DNA of 64,000 nucleotides from Catalinimonas alkaloidigena (GTDB lineage Bacteria; Bacteroidota; Bacteroidia; Cytophagales; Flexibacteraceae): NCBI RefSeq assembly GCF_900100765.1, contig NZ_FNFO01000013.1, positions 62,001 to 126,000 of the forward strand, read 5' to 3'. Shown piece by piece: positions 17,745 to 26,825 of this stretch (position 1 is its first letter; each line of letters starts with the position of its first letter). The notes under the pieces were generated by a model. It saw only the letters and a program-made list of their open reading frames with translations, ran no database searches and was not told where the DNA came from. The position numbers and the translations under genes were made by a program.

Positions 17745-19088
17745 TACATGCTGAGAGGTTACGGACAAATTTCCCGAATCGTCCAGACTGTATTGATACT
17801 TTCTATCTTGCTTCCACGTCTCTGATGACTGATCCCAGAGGAAAACGGCGCTCAATCTTTGTGTGCCGTCGTCATCATAAGTAAAGCCTTGACCGAAACT
17901 TCCTATCCATTTCTGGTTCTCTGTATTCCACTGGTAGTAGTTGTAAGAAGTGCTTACGTTACCATGGACATCGTACGTAGCGTCGTAGCGATAAATACCC
18001 GTCCACTGCTGGGTAGATTGATCGAAAGAGTAAAACGCAGATAACAAAAGCTGATTCGAGGCATCGTACGAGAACTCTTGTTTTGTTTTGGGTTGCCATA
18101 GATTCAGTTCATCCCACTGATAAGTCTTCTTTGATGTATGATGACCTGATGCGTCGTACGTATGTTCAACCTTGGCATAGTGCTGCCAATATTCATGAGC
18201 GTTATCCCAAAAGTATTGAGTTGTGGCAAGTAGATTACCATTTTCATGGTGCGTATATTCTTCTTTCTGGTTCTTTTCCCATGTCTTTTTTTCTACATTC
18301 CAGGTGTAGGTCAAAGTAGCGGTAAGCACATCGTATTCATCGAAGTTATATTCTTTTTTGTCTTGAGAAGAGAATTCCCACACTTGGGTTTCCTGATTCC
18401 ATTGATGAGAAGTGCTAAGAAGAAGATACCCGGATTCGTCATATGTATTCTCACCTTTGGTGGTCAGTAGCCACTTGTTCGTTGCTTCGTCCCATCTGGA
18501 AAAAATTCCTGATACCATATTTCCCTTCTCATCGTAGCTGTATTCGTTCTTAATTTCTCCCTTCCATTGCTGATGGGTATCACTCCAGGTGTAATAAGCA
18601 TCTGATAGTCCTTCGCCTTGTGCACTATACGTGTTTTCATACTTACGCTCTCCCTTCCATTGCTCAGTAGCCGCATCCCACAGAGAATAAGCATATAAGG
18701 TTCGATTGCCCGCTGCATCGTATGCATATTCGTTTTTATGATTGCGTTGCCAGCGATGAAGCGCTTCGTCCCATTGGTAATTGGTAATCGTGGTTTGATT
18801 TCTCAGAGGCGTATACGTGTATACATTCTTCTGAGTAGAGATCGAGTCTACAGCAGAAGAGAAGAGATAAGTGACAATGCTATCAAGCTGAGATGCTGTT
18901 GATGCTAGAGGATGAGGTATGTTTGGCGCAGAAGTAGTCTGTAAAGCAGAAGGAAAATGCTCATTGTTCCAGGACAATGGGTGTGTCTCTCGTAAAAGAG
19001 ATTTCTGAATGGTCTGAGTCTGGTTGAAGGGTTGAGCTTTTACTAATGAGGGAGCTAAAAAAATAGCGGTGAGGATAATATGTTTCAT
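17418..19088 (-). CDS. Secreted repeat protein with T9SS type A sorting domain (paralog 2)
   Basis: This 556-residue protein has a signal peptide (MKHIILTAIFLAPSLVKA). About ten tandem units of roughly 40 residues follow from about 85 to 450, with consensus E-Y-x-Y-D-x-x-G-x-L-x-x-x-x-x-Y-x-W-D-x-x-x-x-x-W. A T9SS sorting domain (AYPNPARDVLTISLPDG to the end) closes it. The repeat-coding part is more AT-rich than its 3' end, and the last 109 codons are nearly identical in DNA to those of the gene at 19275. The chain ends RKVVVE. Export by the type IX system follows from the tail family; the role of the repeats is unknown. Terminator at 17326. Confidence 0.85.
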   Translation of the reverse strand: MKHIILTAIFLAPSLVKAQPFNQTQTIQKSLLRETHPLSWNNEHFPSALQTTSAPNIPHPLASTASQLDSIVTYLFSSAVDSISTQKNVYTYTPLRNQTTITNYQWDEALHRWQRNHKNEYAYDAAGNRTLYAYSLWDAATEQWKGERKYENTYSAQGEGLSDAYYTWSDTHQQWKGEIKNEYSYDEKGNMVSGIFSRWDEATNKWLLTTKGENTYDESGYLLLSTSHQWNQETQVWEFSSQDKKEYNFDEYDVLTATLTYTWNVEKKTWEKNQKEEYTHHENGNLLATTQYFWDNAHEYWQHYAKVEHTYDASGHHTSKKTYQWDELNLWQPKTKQEFSYDASNQLLLSAFYSFDQSTQQWTGIYRYDATYDVHGNVSTSYNYYQWNTENQKWIGSFGQGFTYDDDGTQRLSAVFLWDQSSETWKQDRKYQYSLDDSGNLSVTSQHVWNETANAWTLDTKTYYYYSDQVTSSSSLLAADTWQAYPNPARDVLTISLPDGIRQAQVRLFSLTGKLMQTEAFSGQQHRLALRNLAAGIYLLELQTPQGRATRKVVVE

Positions 19089-19274
19089 AAAAAACGGCTA
19101 GTGGTGAACGAAGTACTGATATAGCCGTCGAAAGTATAAAAAGAGAAGAGCGTAAATTAGGCGTTTCGTGAGGTATACCTTACCCTGTAATACCAAGCAA
19201 TGAATGCCTTGCATCAAAGAAAAGGAGGACCTTAGTAGCTCTCCCTCTATCTCATTATCCTTCTCAAAACAATA

Positions 19275-19601
19275 CTATTCCACCAGCACTTTCCGCGTGG
19301 CCCGTCCCTGTGGCGTTTGCAGCTCGAGCAGATAAATACCCGCTGCCAGGTTACGGAGCGCTAGCCGGTGCTGCTGCCCGGAAAACGCCTCGGTCTGCAT
19401 CAGTTTCCCGGTCAGCGAGAAGAGGCGTACCTGTGCCTGCCGGATACCGTCGGGTAGCGAGATCGTCAGCACATCACGGGCGGGGTTGGGGTACGCTTGC
19501 CAGGTGTCAGCGGCGAGAAGAGAAGAAGAGGAGGTGACTTGGTCGGAATAGTAATAGTAGGTTTTGGTGTCGAGGGTCCAGGCATTGGCGGTTTCATTCC
19601 A
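19275..19601. repeat. 327-bp near-identical repeat, copy 2
   Basis: This is the partner of 17418-17744. It covers the whole sorting domain plus the last partial repeat unit (WNETANAWTLDTKTYYYYSD). Confidence 0.9.
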
Positions 19602-20897
19602 AAGGTAATACTCCACAAGGATTCTGGTACCAAGCGCATTGTATACGGTCTTTTTCTTGCTTTGTCCTTTCCATTGTTGGTTGCTCAGATCCCAGTTGTA
19701 CCAGGATTGCGAGATTAGTCGATGCGCCTCGTCATAGGCATACTCTACCATGCGTGAACCTTTCCACAGATTCGTGGATTCATCCCATTGAAAATCGGCA
19801 AAGGAAGTTAAATTGCTCTCCAGATCGTATGTATACTCGGTTTTGCTCAAGCCTGTCCATTCCCCATTTTTCCATTCGTATAATGCGTACAAAAGAGGTA
19901 AACCGGAGTCGGTAAACTCATCTACACGTTTTTGAGAGGCTAGCCATTGTTGCTGTTGCGCATCCCATTTGTAAGAAATCAAAGTGAGATTCCCATTCGG
20001 ACCGTAGTCGTATTCACTTTTGAAAAGTATGTCCCATTGAACAGTTGTGGAGTTCCACCTGAAACGCGTCTCTGACAGCAATACACCTAATTCATCGTAG
20101 GTATATTCAGACTCGAGATCTGGTTGCCACTGAGTCTCCACTTTATGCCAGTCATACGAGGTGCTCAGGGTGAGGTCACCTGTAGTCGTGTACTTGTTTT
20201 CAGTTTTACGATTAATCACCCACTGCTCCGTTGATTCTTTCCATAAGAAGTAGACAAGCGTCTCATGCGTGCCGGTTTCGTCAAAGGTATACTCACATTT
20301 TCGATCGGGTATCCACATTTGTGTGAACAAAGACCATTGATAATCAATTTGAATCCGCTGTCTCTGGGCGTCAGCATATTCATAAGTAACCTTTGAAATA
20401 CCTCGCCATGCCTTGGTATGTTCGTCGCCCTCATAGTAAGCTGACAATATTTTTCTGCCCGACGCATCATAAGCATCTTCGTATTTGTATACCCCTTCCC
20501 ACTCCCTCGTAGAAGCGTTCCAATTGTAGCTGGCATCCAGAAGCGGACGGTTCGCTTCGTTGTAAAAATGCAGGAATCTTGTTCCTAACACCCATTGCTG
20601 GTTCTGCCAATAGTAAGTAATGGAAGTATCGCGCCGATTTACCTGATCGTGTGTACTGACACTTTTGCTAAGGGGAACAGAATCGTACAGTGATGAAAAT
20701 CGAAAGATAACAGTGCTATCGGGTTCGGTATCAGAAGTGGCCTGTATTTGTGGCACCATTGAAAGAGACTCCGGAAACGACGAGGGGTTACGTTCTGCTT
20801 TGTGCCATGAATTCGTAGGTCGAGCGGCTTCTGGTAGTGGTTGAGCCGTAGCTAATCCGGCTAGAAGCGACAAAACAACTAGTGCATAAAATTTCAT
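19275..20897 (-). CDS. Secreted repeat protein with T9SS type A sorting domain (paralog 3)
   Basis: This 540-residue protein has a signal peptide (MKFYALVVLSLLAGLATA), about nine units of the Y-x-Y-D-x-x-G...W-x(5)-W repeat between about 80 and 430, and a T9SS sorting domain ending RKVLVE. Its last 109 codons almost match paralog 2 at DNA level, while the repeats themselves are clearly diverged (for example MWIPDRKCEYTFDETGTHETL). No clear terminator was found after the stop. As for its neighbours, cell-surface location is inferred from the sorting domain and no catalytic motif is seen. Confidence 0.85.
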   Translation of the reverse strand: MKFYALVVLSLLAGLATAQPLPEAARPTNSWHKAERNPSSFPESLSMVPQIQATSDTEPDSTVIFRFSSLYDSVPLSKSVSTHDQVNRRDTSITYYWQNQQWVLGTRFLHFYNEANRPLLDASYNWNASTREWEGVYKYEDAYDASGRKILSAYYEGDEHTKAWRGISKVTYEYADAQRQRIQIDYQWSLFTQMWIPDRKCEYTFDETGTHETLVYFLWKESTEQWVINRKTENKYTTTGDLTLSTSYDWHKVETQWQPDLESEYTYDELGVLLSETRFRWNSTTVQWDILFKSEYDYGPNGNLTLISYKWDAQQQQWLASQKRVDEFTDSGLPLLYALYEWKNGEWTGLSKTEYTYDLESNLTSFADFQWDESTNLWKGSRMVEYAYDEAHRLISQSWYNWDLSNQQWKGQSKKKTVYNALGTRILVEYYLWNETANAWTLDTKTYYYYSDQVTSSSSLLAADTWQAYPNPARDVLTISLPDGIRQAQVRLFSLTGKLMQTEAFSGQQHRLALRNLAAGIYLLELQTPQGRATRKVLVE

Positions 20898-21074
20898 AAA
20901 GAATGGTTAATCAGAAGAAGATACGAGTACGTCCGCCACAGAAGCGTGCAGGCGGATGTGCGAACAGGGGCAAGTAATGTGAAAAATGCCTCGTAACAAA
21001 ACGAAGTGAGAAAAATCCATGTTGCCCTTCGGTGTTATAAGAGGGAACGCATTGAAAGTAAAGGAGTTGAAATC

Positions 21075-22481
21075 TCAACACTCCGGCATGGCGACCGGGA
21101 TGTTGATCGACAGGCCGCCTTCGGAGGTTTCTTTGTACTTGGTGTGCATGTCCTGCGCAGTGTCCCACATGGTTTTGACGATCACGTCGAAGGAGACGAC
21201 GGCGTGGGTGGGATCGCCGGACAGCGCGAGGTGGCTGGCCGTAATGGCCTTGATGGCACCCATCGTGTTGCGCTCGATGCAGGGAATCTGAACCAGCCCG
21301 CCTGCCGGGTCGCAGGTCAGGCCCAGGTGATGCTCCATGGCGATTTCGGCGGCCATCAGCACCTGTTGCGGACTACCGCCTAATAGGGCGGTGAGGCCCC
21401 CGGCGGCCATTGCAGACGAGACCCCGATTTCGGCCTGGCAGCCGCCCACCGCCGCCGAGATGGTCGCATTGTTTTTGAAGATGCAGCCGATCTGTCCCGA
21501 CGTCAGTAGGAAACGTACGATGTCGTCGTCCCCCCGAAAATCACAGAAGCAGCGGTAGTACATCAGCACCGCCGGCACGACGCCCGCCGCGCCGTTGGTT
21601 GGGGAGGTCACCACCCGCCCGAACGAGGCGTTCTCTTCGTTGACGGCCAGCGCAAAGCAACTGAGCCATTGGTTAACGTTACTGAAAGCGGTGCCGGTCT
21701 GTCGGACGGCGTCGATCCAGGCAGGAGGGGTCTCGGGAATCGGACCCTGCAGCAACTGGCTGCACAGCAGGCGCGCCCGGCGTTTTACGCGCAGCCCGCC
21801 GGGCAAAATGCCCTCTTGCCGGCAACCCCGTAACATGCAGGCCACCATCGTATCCCAGATCTTGAGCATGCGTTGTCGCACGTACGTGGCGTCGTGAAAC
21901 GCCAGCTCATTTTGGTACACCACCTCGGCGATGGTGCCGCCCTGGCGGTCGGTGTGCGCAATCAGGTCCTGCCCCGAATCGATGGGGAACGGCAGCGTGA
22001 CGTCGGTTTCGTCTGGTGTTTCCGCGTCGTGCTCCTGAGTGATGAATCCGCCTCCTACCGAATAATAGGTTTCCTCGACCGTAGTGCCGTGCGCCAGCGT
22101 CGCTGTAAACGTCAGCCCGTTGGGGTGAAAGGGCAGGGCATGTGACTGGAACACGAGGGCCTGCGCCGGATCGAAGGCGACGGGCGTACCGTTAACCAGA
22201 AGCTGTTTTTCCTGTTTGATGCGGGCAATCGTCGTGAAAATCTGGTCGGGCGGAAAGGTTTCCGGATCATGGCCTTCCAGGCCCATCATCACCGCCACGT
22301 CGGTGCCGTGGCCGACGCCGGTTTTGGAAAGGGAACCGAACAACGCTACGGACAGCGACGTAACCGACTGGTCGGCCAGCATGGCCGCAAAACGCGCCGC
22401 GGCTTTCCAGGGCCCCAGCGTATGTGAGCTGGAAGGGCCAATGCCGATTTTGTACAGGTCGAAGATGCTGAGCCGTGCCAT
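21075..22481 (-). CDS. sdaA: L-serine ammonia-lyase (iron-sulfur, single chain)
   Basis: This 468-residue enzyme deaminates L-serine to pyruvate and ammonia with a [4Fe-4S] cluster. The N-terminal beta domain opens with SIFDLYKIGIGPSSSHTLGP, the serine-binding signature. The alpha domain carries SPTNGAAGVVPAVL and the cluster-associated cysteines within IGCIFKNNATIS, VGGCQAEIG and LTCDPAGGLVQIPCIERN. Both domains in one chain is the type II arrangement (E. coli SdaA/SdaB). It is not in an obvious operon. Confidence 0.94.
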   Translation of the reverse strand: MARLSIFDLYKIGIGPSSSHTLGPWKAAARFAAMLADQSVTSLSVALFGSLSKTGVGHGTDVAVMMGLEGHDPETFPPDQIFTTIARIKQEKQLLVNGTPVAFDPAQALVFQSHALPFHPNGLTFTATLAHGTTVEETYYSVGGGFITQEHDAETPDETDVTLPFPIDSGQDLIAHTDRQGGTIAEVVYQNELAFHDATYVRQRMLKIWDTMVACMLRGCRQEGILPGGLRVKRRARLLCSQLLQGPIPETPPAWIDAVRQTGTAFSNVNQWLSCFALAVNEENASFGRVVTSPTNGAAGVVPAVLMYYRCFCDFRGDDDIVRFLLTSGQIGCIFKNNATISAAVGGCQAEIGVSSAMAAGGLTALLGGSPQQVLMAAEIAMEHHLGLTCDPAGGLVQIPCIERNTMGAIKAITASHLALSGDPTHAVVSFDVIVKTMWDTAQDMHTKYKETSEGGLSINIPVAMPEC

Positions 22482-22598
22482 ATAAAAAAGTGCGTTGCCG
22501 GGCGTCGCAGCCCAGCGGCAAAGGTCACACCCAGACGGCGGACTTCCTAGCGGCGAAAGCGTACATGAAGAATCCTCATCAATCCGCTACGCCCCCGT

Positions 22599-23351
22599 TC
22601 ACCAGGCGCTGGAAAAGACGTAGTGCAGTCCCGCCTCAACGCCGCCCCAGACCACATGCCGTTTGCTCATGTCGCCCCGGTAGCCGCTGGTCAGGTTTTT
22701 ATAGAGCGATTCTTCCGCCTCGACCCACGCCTTCTCGCGCATTTCCAGCACGTTGCCGTTGGCCCGGATGTCCAGGGTAAGGTACAGGTCTTCCGTGAGG
22801 TTGAAGAAAGCGCCGAAGGCAATCACCCCCCCGAAATCGAACGTGTTGAACTGGTACTTGTCGTCGTTATCGGTGGAGGCGTAGGTTGCTTCGTAGGTCA
22901 GGAAGGGCGAGTTGGTGCCGCCGTCGAACGTGAAGCGCTCTTCGCCGCGGAGGAGAAACGAAAATTGCGGACCGATGTAAAAGTTAAACCCCACCGTGCG
23001 GTCGGGCGAGGAAGAAAAGCGAAACAGAATCGGGACATTCAGGTACTGGAGCTCGGTGGTGCGCTCACCGATGGCTACGTCCAGCTCTTCCACGTCGAAG
23101 GTCTGGCGGATGTTAGTCAGAATGGCCTGCCCAAACAGCCCCACCTCGTCGGAAAAATGGTACCCGACCGACAGCCCCACCGGCGCAAAGGCGTAAGAAG
23201 GCACCACCTCAAATTCCGGTGAATCGAACATCTGCTGGTCGAGCACCCAGGTGGTGTTGTAACTGCTGACCAAGCCTACGTGAAGACCTTGCTGTGCCAG
23301 GGCGGGGAAAGAACAACTCAAAAGTACGGCTAGGGTGGGTAGTATTTTCAT
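22599..23351 (-). CDS. Outer-membrane beta-barrel protein (PorT-like)
   Basis: This 250-residue protein has a signal peptide (MKILPTLAVLLSCSFPALAQ). Alternating hydrophobic strands follow, such as VGLSVGYHFSDEVGLFGQAIL, LQYLNVPILFRF and FNFYIGPQFSFLL, ending GVEAGLHYVFSSAW with a C-terminal aromatic. The LQYLNVPILFRF stretch is typical of the PorT-family eight-stranded barrels of Bacteroidota. No substrate or partner is evident, and neighbours belong to unrelated metabolism. Confidence 0.75.
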   Translation of the reverse strand: MKILPTLAVLLSCSFPALAQQGLHVGLVSSYNTTWVLDQQMFDSPEFEVVPSYAFAPVGLSVGYHFSDEVGLFGQAILTNIRQTFDVEELDVAIGERTTELQYLNVPILFRFSSSPDRTVGFNFYIGPQFSFLLRGEERFTFDGGTNSPFLTYEATYASTDNDDKYQFNTFDFGGVIAFGAFFNLTEDLYLTLDIRANGNVLEMREKAWVEAEESLYKNLTSGYRGDMSKRHVVWGGVEAGLHYVFSSAW

Positions 23352-23465
23352 GAGAAATAGGAAGGGAGGGGTACGGGCAGCAAAAGATGGTCATAAGTTG
23401 CCTTTTTGTCAACCTTTTTTTACACATCCCCCTTCCGATACCTGCCTGCGGCCGCACCTTTTTTC

Positions 23466-25760
23466 CTACGCCTCTGCCTTTTCGGAAGAGGGCTGAAGGG
23501 TAATCACCACCGACTTGGAGACGGGCTGATTGCTGTGCCGCGCCGACCGCGTATGGGGCACCAGCACATTGGCCTCGGGGAAGTAGGTCGCCACGCACCG
23601 CCGCGGAATGGGGTAAGGAACTACCAGAAAGCTGCGCGCTGCCCGCTCCACGCCGTCGTAGTGGCTGAACAGATCGATGCGGTCTTCTTTCTGCAACCCC
23701 AGTTCGGTCATATCGTCTTCGTGCATCAGTACCACCCGCCGGTCGTAGTGAATGCCCCGGTAGCGGTCGTGCAGGCCGTAAATGGTGGTGTTGTACTGGT
23801 CGTGGCTGCGGATGGTCATCATCAGAAACTCGTCCGCTTGCAGGTGATGTTCCGCCAGGGCATTGATCGTAAACAGCGCCTTCCCGCTCGTGGTTTTAAA
23901 CTCCTGTTCCCGCGCACCGTTGGGCAGGTAAAAGCCGCCCGGTTGCCGCACGCGCCGGTTGTAGTCGTCGAAGCCGGGCACGGTCTGCTCAATCGCGTCG
24001 CGAATGCGGTCGTAGTTCACCGTCATCGCATCCCAGTCGACGGTGGTACGCGCGCCGAGGGTAGCTTTGGCCAGTTCGGCCACGATTTTCGGTTCGCTCA
24101 GCAAATGCTCCGAAATCGGATCTTTGCCGCCCTGCGTCTGGTGCACCACGCCTGTTGAGTTCTCGACCGTCAGGAATTGCTTGCCGCTCGCCTGCCGGTC
24201 GCGCTCCGTCCGGCCCAGACAAGGCAGAATCAGCGCCGTTTTGCCGTGCACGAGGTGGCTGCGGTTGAGCTTCGTCGAGACGTGCACGGTCATATCGCAT
24301 TGTTCCAATGCCCTGGCGGTGTAGTCCGTGTCGGGGGTAGCGGAAAGGAAGTTGCCGCCCATGCCCATGAAGAATTTGGCTTTGCCTTCGGCCATGGCCT
24401 GGATCGAGTTCACCACGTCGTAGCCGTTCTCGGCCGGAGGATCGAACCCGAACACCTCCTTCAGTTTCTGACCGAACTCCGGCTTAAGTTTCTCCCAAAT
24501 GCCCACCGTACGGTCGCCTTGCACGTTGCTGTGGCCGCGCACCGGGCAGGTGCCCGCGCCCGGTTTGCCGATGCTGCCTTTCATCAACAGCAGATTAACA
24601 ATTTCGCGCACGTTGTCGACGCCGTTGCGGTGTTGGGTGACGCCCATCGCCCAGCAGATGATAATCTTCTGCCTGTGGGCCAGCAGGTCGGCCGCTTCCT
24701 CAATTTTCTCACGCGGAATGCTAGTCTGTGCAATCAGAGCGTCGAGGTCGTAGCGGTCCAGGTCGGCCACCAGCGCGTCGTAGCCCTGCGTCTTTTCCCG
24801 GATAAAGGCGTGGTCCAGCACGGTGCCGGGGGCCGCCGCTTCCCGCACCAGCAGCAGTTTCATCAGGGCTTTCAGTAGTGCTACATCGCCGTTGACGCGC
24901 ACTTGCAGGAAAATATCGGTCAGCGTGGTACCCGGCCCGAGCGATTCCCACGGATGTTGCGGGTGTTTGAAGGCCAGCAGCCCCGTTTCGGGGAGCGGGT
25001 TGACCGCGATGATGCGACAGCCGTTGCGCTTGGCGATTTGCAGCGCGGTCAGCATGCGCGGATGGTTGGTGCCGGGGTTCTGCCCCATGATCATGATCAC
25101 CTCGGCCTCGTAAAAGTCTTCCAGCTTCACGGAGCCTTTGCCGATGCCCACCGTTTCGGCCAGCCCGAAGCTGGTGGATTCGTGGCACATGTTGGAGCAG
25201 TCGGGCAGGTTGTTGGTGCCGAACTGCCGCACGAACAACTGGTAGAGAAACGCCGCCTCGTTCGAGGTCCGTCCCGAGGTGTAAAAGATCGCTTCGTCGG
25301 GCGAGGCAAGGCGGTTGAGGTGCTCGGCCATCAGCCGGAAGGCGTCGGCCCAGGCAATGGATTCATAGTGGGTCGCGCCTTCGCGCAAAACCATCGGCTC
25401 GGTAATGCGGCCGCTTTTCCCGATCTCGTAATCCGACCACGTCGCCAGTTCGGCTACCGAATGGTGCCGGAAAAACGCCGGATCGACACGCGTGGTGGTG
25501 GCCTCTTCGGCGACGGCCTTGGCCCCGTTCTCGCAGAATTCTACCACCGAGCGGTGGTCGTCCGGGTCGGGCCAGGCGCATCCCGGGCAATCGAACCCGT
25601 CGAACTGGTTGATCTGCGTCATCAGTTTGGTGCCTTCCACAACCCCGACTTCGCCGTAGACGTGCTTGGCCGAGTTCAGAATGGCGGGAATACCCGACGC
25701 GACTTTGGTGCGGTGGGTCAGGATGACTTTAGCGTGTTGGTCAGCGCTTGAGGTCGACAT
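23466..25760 (-). CDS. YdeP-type molybdopterin oxidoreductase (formate dehydrogenase alpha-like)
   Basis: This 764-residue protein belongs to the FdhF/YdeP family of bis-molybdopterin guanine dinucleotide enzymes. Characteristic stretches are FDGFDCPGCAWPDP near the N-terminus, FCENGAKA, YTSGRTSNEAAFLYQ, NNLPDCSNMCHESTS (region of the metal-binding residue), MIMGQNPGTNHPRML and the C-terminal molydopterin-dinucleotide-binding domain (LMMTIRSHDQYNTTIYGL). It lacks the N-terminal [4Fe-4S] motif of classical formate dehydrogenases, as YdeP proteins do. E. coli YdeP is linked to acid resistance, so formate need not be the substrate. It has no Tat signal, so it is cytosolic. FdhD, needed for sulfuration of the cofactor, is encoded 63 bases upstream on the same strand. 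Confidence 0.9.
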   Translation of the reverse strand: MSTSSADQHAKVILTHRTKVASGIPAILNSAKHVYGEVGVVEGTKLMTQINQFDGFDCPGCAWPDPDDHRSVVEFCENGAKAVAEEATTTRVDPAFFRHHSVAELATWSDYEIGKSGRITEPMVLREGATHYESIAWADAFRLMAEHLNRLASPDEAIFYTSGRTSNEAAFLYQLFVRQFGTNNLPDCSNMCHESTSFGLAETVGIGKGSVKLEDFYEAEVIMIMGQNPGTNHPRMLTALQIAKRNGCRIIAVNPLPETGLLAFKHPQHPWESLGPGTTLTDIFLQVRVNGDVALLKALMKLLLVREAAAPGTVLDHAFIREKTQGYDALVADLDRYDLDALIAQTSIPREKIEEAADLLAHRQKIIICWAMGVTQHRNGVDNVREIVNLLLMKGSIGKPGAGTCPVRGHSNVQGDRTVGIWEKLKPEFGQKLKEVFGFDPPAENGYDVVNSIQAMAEGKAKFFMGMGGNFLSATPDTDYTARALEQCDMTVHVSTKLNRSHLVHGKTALILPCLGRTERDRQASGKQFLTVENSTGVVHQTQGGKDPISEHLLSEPKIVAELAKATLGARTTVDWDAMTVNYDRIRDAIEQTVPGFDDYNRRVRQPGGFYLPNGAREQEFKTTSGKALFTINALAEHHLQADEFLMMTIRSHDQYNTTIYGLHDRYRGIHYDRRVVLMHEDDMTELGLQKEDRIDLFSHYDGVERAARSFLVVPYPIPRRCVATYFPEANVLVPHTRSARHSNQPVSKSVVITLQPSSEKAEA

Positions 25761-25823
25761 AGGAGAGGGAGGATTGAAAATTTCAGATTACAAATTGGCT
25801 AATGGCCTGATATGCTGATCGTC

Positions 25824-26681
25824 TCATGCAACCGTTTCTCGCAGCACTACACGCGCTTCGCCAGTGTATACGTTAAACCGCTGGTCGCGCACAAAGCCGA
25901 GCAACGTAAGGCCGTACTGCCGCGCCAGTGCCACGGCCAGGCTCGACGGAGCACCCACCGCCGCCACCAGAGGAATGCCCGCCCGGATGGCCTTTTGCAC
26001 CAGTTCGAAACTAACGCGACCGCTGAGCAGCACGAACGAAGTACGCAGAGGCTGTTGATTTTCAGCGACGTAGCTGCCGATCAGTTTATCGAGCGCGTTG
26101 TGACGCCCGACGTCCTCACGCCAGCGCAGCAGCGTTCCCGCACTGTCGAACAGCCCCGCCGCGTGCAGGCCGCCGGTGTGTTCAAAGACCAGTTGGGCTC
26201 GGCGGAGGAGCGCCGGTGCCCGGTGGATGGCCTCTTCGGCGACGGAAAAATCGGTCGGGAGGGGGCGCGGGCACGCGACGGCCAGCGCTTCGATCGACGC
26301 CTTGCCGCACACGCCGCAGCTGGATGAGGTGTAAAAATGCCGTTGGAGTCGCGCCAGGTCGAGCACGACCGACGGAGCCAGTTCGACCCGCACCACGTTG
26401 TCGCGCTCTTCGGGGTGTTGTACCTGTGTGCAGTACCGGAGGCTGTGTACCTGATCGTACGTCTGAATGATGTCTTCCGCGAACAGAAAGCCGAGGGCCA
26501 GTTCAAAATCGTGGCCGGGGGTGCGCATCGTAACCGAAAGGCGGTGCTGTTGCCGGTCTTCCCAGGGACCGTGGCCGAGGCGGATTTCCAGCGGCTCTTC
26601 TACCGCCAGCAGATCGACTTCTTCCGACGGGTGGGTGCCAATGCGAAGAATGGGAGTAGGGTGTACGCTCGTTGTCATCAA
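25824..26681 (-). CDS. fdhD: Formate dehydrogenase accessory sulfurtransferase FdhD
   Basis: This 285-residue protein transfers sulfur from the cysteine desulfurase to the molybdenum cofactor of formate dehydrogenase-type enzymes. The CxxC loop is intact (Cys122 and Cys125 in SSCGVCGKAS). The family blocks EEPLEIRLG, TPGHDFELALGFLF, EDVGRHNALDKLIG and LLSGRVSFELVQKA are present. It is immediately upstream of its likely client, the YdeP-type oxidoreductase, with a 63-base gap. The start with two Met codons (MMTTS) is at the usual place for the family. Confidence 0.93.
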   Translation of the reverse strand: MMTTSVHPTPILRIGTHPSEEVDLLAVEEPLEIRLGHGPWEDRQQHRLSVTMRTPGHDFELALGFLFAEDIIQTYDQVHSLRYCTQVQHPEERDNVVRVELAPSVVLDLARLQRHFYTSSSCGVCGKASIEALAVACPRPLPTDFSVAEEAIHRAPALLRRAQLVFEHTGGLHAAGLFDSAGTLLRWREDVGRHNALDKLIGSYVAENQQPLRTSFVLLSGRVSFELVQKAIRAGIPLVAAVGAPSSLAVALARQYGLTLLGFVRDQRFNVYTGEARVVLRETVA

Positions 26682-26825
26682 AAAAGTGTTCGGTGGTCAG
26701 ATCGGTGGTCCGGGCAAGGCGGCACCGATCCTTCACGTAAAGTAACTCTTTTTGACACAAGAAGTTTACACCTCATCCATCCACACGTCGCTCTTCACCC
26801 TCATCCGCCCTCGGCGCTCTGCCGC

